6,337 nucleotides of DNA. Origin: Defluviitaleaceae bacterium (GTDB lineage Bacteria > Bacillota > Clostridia > Lachnospirales > WRAA01). Under the pieces are notes generated by a model, which saw nothing but the letters and a program-made list of their open reading frames with translations, was not told the DNA's origin and did not search any database. The position numbers and the translations under genes were made by a program. This document shows, in pieces, positions 5,800 to 6,337 of this stretch (position 1 is the stretch's first letter; every line of letters begins with the position of its first letter). The DNA lies in assembly GCA_009780445.1 (NCBI GenBank), contig WRAA01000125.1:1-6337 (forward strand), written 5' to 3'.

Positions 5800-5829
5800 A
5801 GAGCTATCCAGGTTGGATGGCTCTTTTTT
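5800..5829 (+). terminator. Strong Rho-independent terminator with no gene directly upstream
   Basis: AGAGCTATCC (5800-5809) pairs with GGATGGCTCT (5815-5824) across the loop AGGTT, 10 bp with one G-T pair, followed by six Ts (5824-5829). The shape is classical for the plus strand; the minus strand has no T-run after it. No plus-strand gene is seen between the nucleotidase end and here, so it may end a small RNA, long read-through from upstream, transcription antisense to the PIN gene, or a leader of the ATPase gene. Confidence 0.75.
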
Positions 5830-5892
5830 GTTAATTTTTATTTTCCGCTGACAACTCAAAACTGTTGCCGAAAAATGAAATAATTCAGATAT

Positions 5893-5930
5893 ATCTTAAT
5901 CAATGCGATGAATTATCTTGAAATTAAGAT
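5893..5930. repeat. Inverted repeat flanking and entering the ATPase promoter
   Basis: ATCTTAAT (5893-5900) is repeated inverted as ATTAAGAT (5923-5930), and a further ATCTT (5915-5919) pairs with AAGAT (5926-5930). The copies surround the -35 box at 5918-5923, which suits a repressor site, but the sequence is AT-rich and chance is possible. Apart from this, the terminator at 5800-5829 and the promoter, the gap 5726-5978 holds nothing I can identify. Confidence 0.3.
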
Positions 5931-5946
5931 GTGTTTGTGATATAAT
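5918..5946 (+). promoter_or_regulatory. Near-consensus sigma-A promoter for the AAA ATPase gene
   Basis: TTGAAA (5918-5923), a 17-base spacer and a perfect TATAAT (5941-5946), preceded by TGA that gives an extended -10 (TGn), form one of the strongest promoters in the window. The start should lie near 5953, with a short leader holding AAGGAGG (5962-5968), 10 bases before the ATG at 5979. Confidence 0.8.
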
Positions 5947-5978
5947 GGTTCTATCGCCCTCAAGGAGGTTTTAGCTAT

Positions 5979-6337
5979 ATGATTAAAAGAGAAGAATACA
6001 TGAGCCGAATTCGGCCATTCATCAGCAACGAGCTGATCAAGGTGTTGACGGGTTTACGACGCAGCGGAAAGTCTGTCATGCTGGATTTGATACAACAGGA
6101 GCTGGTTGAGCAAGGTCTTTCCGATACGAAGTTCCTCCTTTACAACTTTGAAAACATGAGAAACGCCCACCTTTGCACCGCCGAAGCACTTCACAAAGAA
6201 GTTTCGGAGAAGGTCGCAAGCATTGACGGCAAAACGTATCTGTTTTTTGATGAAATTCAAGAGGTGACGGACTGGGAAAAGTGCATCAACTCATTCCGTG
6301 TAGAGTTTGATTGCGACATCTACATCACAGGTTCAAA
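5979..6337 (+). CDS. AAA_14/DUF4143-type P-loop ATPase, N-terminal part, runs off the window
   Basis: The first 119 codons are present and the gene continues past the window end. The product begins MIKREEYMSRIRPFI, followed by a Walker A variant GLRRSGKS (25-32), the FLLYNFEN segment, a Walker B TYLFFDEIQ (86-94) with the catalytic Glu, EVTDWEKCIN, and a sensor-1 type strand DIYITGS (113-119). This order is typical of the AAA_14 domain of DUF4143 proteins (COG1373), which are about 400 residues long, ATP-dependent and of unknown cellular role; they are common in the accessory genomes of anaerobes. The DUF4143 C-terminal domain would lie outside the window. The start is certain: a perfect AAGGAGG and a near-consensus promoter precede the ATG. 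It follows a strong terminator, so it is transcribed independently of the broken PIN gene, which points the other way. Confidence 0.88.
   Translation, partial: MIKREEYMSRIRPFISNELIKVLTGLRRSGKSVMLDLIQQELVEQGLSDTKFLLYNFENMRNAHLCTAEALHKEVSEKVASIDGKTYLFFDEIQEVTDWEKCINSFRVEFDCDIYITGS

Overview
The window most likely comes from a Bacillota (Clostridia-like) chromosome. This is inferred from strong AGGAGG-type ribosome binding sites, near-consensus sigma-A promoters, a Gram-positive style exported nucleotidase ending in a LysM cell-wall domain, and the gene families present. The species cannot be named from this sequence.

Layout. (1) 1-1041, minus strand: ychF, the conserved ribosome-associated P-loop ATPase. 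It is cut at codon 261 by an in-frame TGA, and 86 well-conserved codons of its TGS domain continue in the same frame to the window edge. (2) 1165-1632, plus strand: a divergent lspA (lipoprotein signal peptidase). Each of these two genes has a recognisable promoter in the 123-bp gap. (3) 1633-1962: a gene-poor, hairpin-rich stretch. Its right part (1818-1962) is bounded by inverted repeats and supplies the last 11 codons and the stop of the next gene. (4) 1926-3122, minus strand: a 12-helix MFS transporter. (5) 3123-3251: a divergent control region with a 20-bp palindrome lying on a TTGACA -35 box. (6) 3252-5078, plus strand: a secreted UshA-type 5'-nucleotidase/metallophosphatase with a C-terminal LysM domain. 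(7) 5106-5152: a long hairpin between convergent genes. (8) 5135-5725, minus strand: a probable PIN-domain nuclease gene broken by a 123-bp MITE with perfect terminal inverted repeats. (9) 5726-5978: a strong plus-strand terminator with no gene before it, then a consensus promoter. (10) 5979-6337, plus strand: the start of an AAA_14/DUF4143-type ATPase that runs off the window.

How the genes may work together: the nucleotidase and the MFS transporter are divergent and appear to share an operator. One reading is a scavenging pair, in which a wall-bound enzyme dephosphorylates nucleotides and the transporter moves a product or related solute; the transporter substrate is not visible in the sequence. 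YchF and LspA are housekeeping genes. The stretch from about 5100 on looks accessory: a broken toxin-like gene, a MITE, and an ATPase of a type common in variable regions. No rRNA, tRNA, CRISPR array or complete transposase gene was seen. The most notable signals are the two disrupted genes (ychF by a stop codon, the PIN gene by a MITE) and the palindromic elements that contribute coding sequence.
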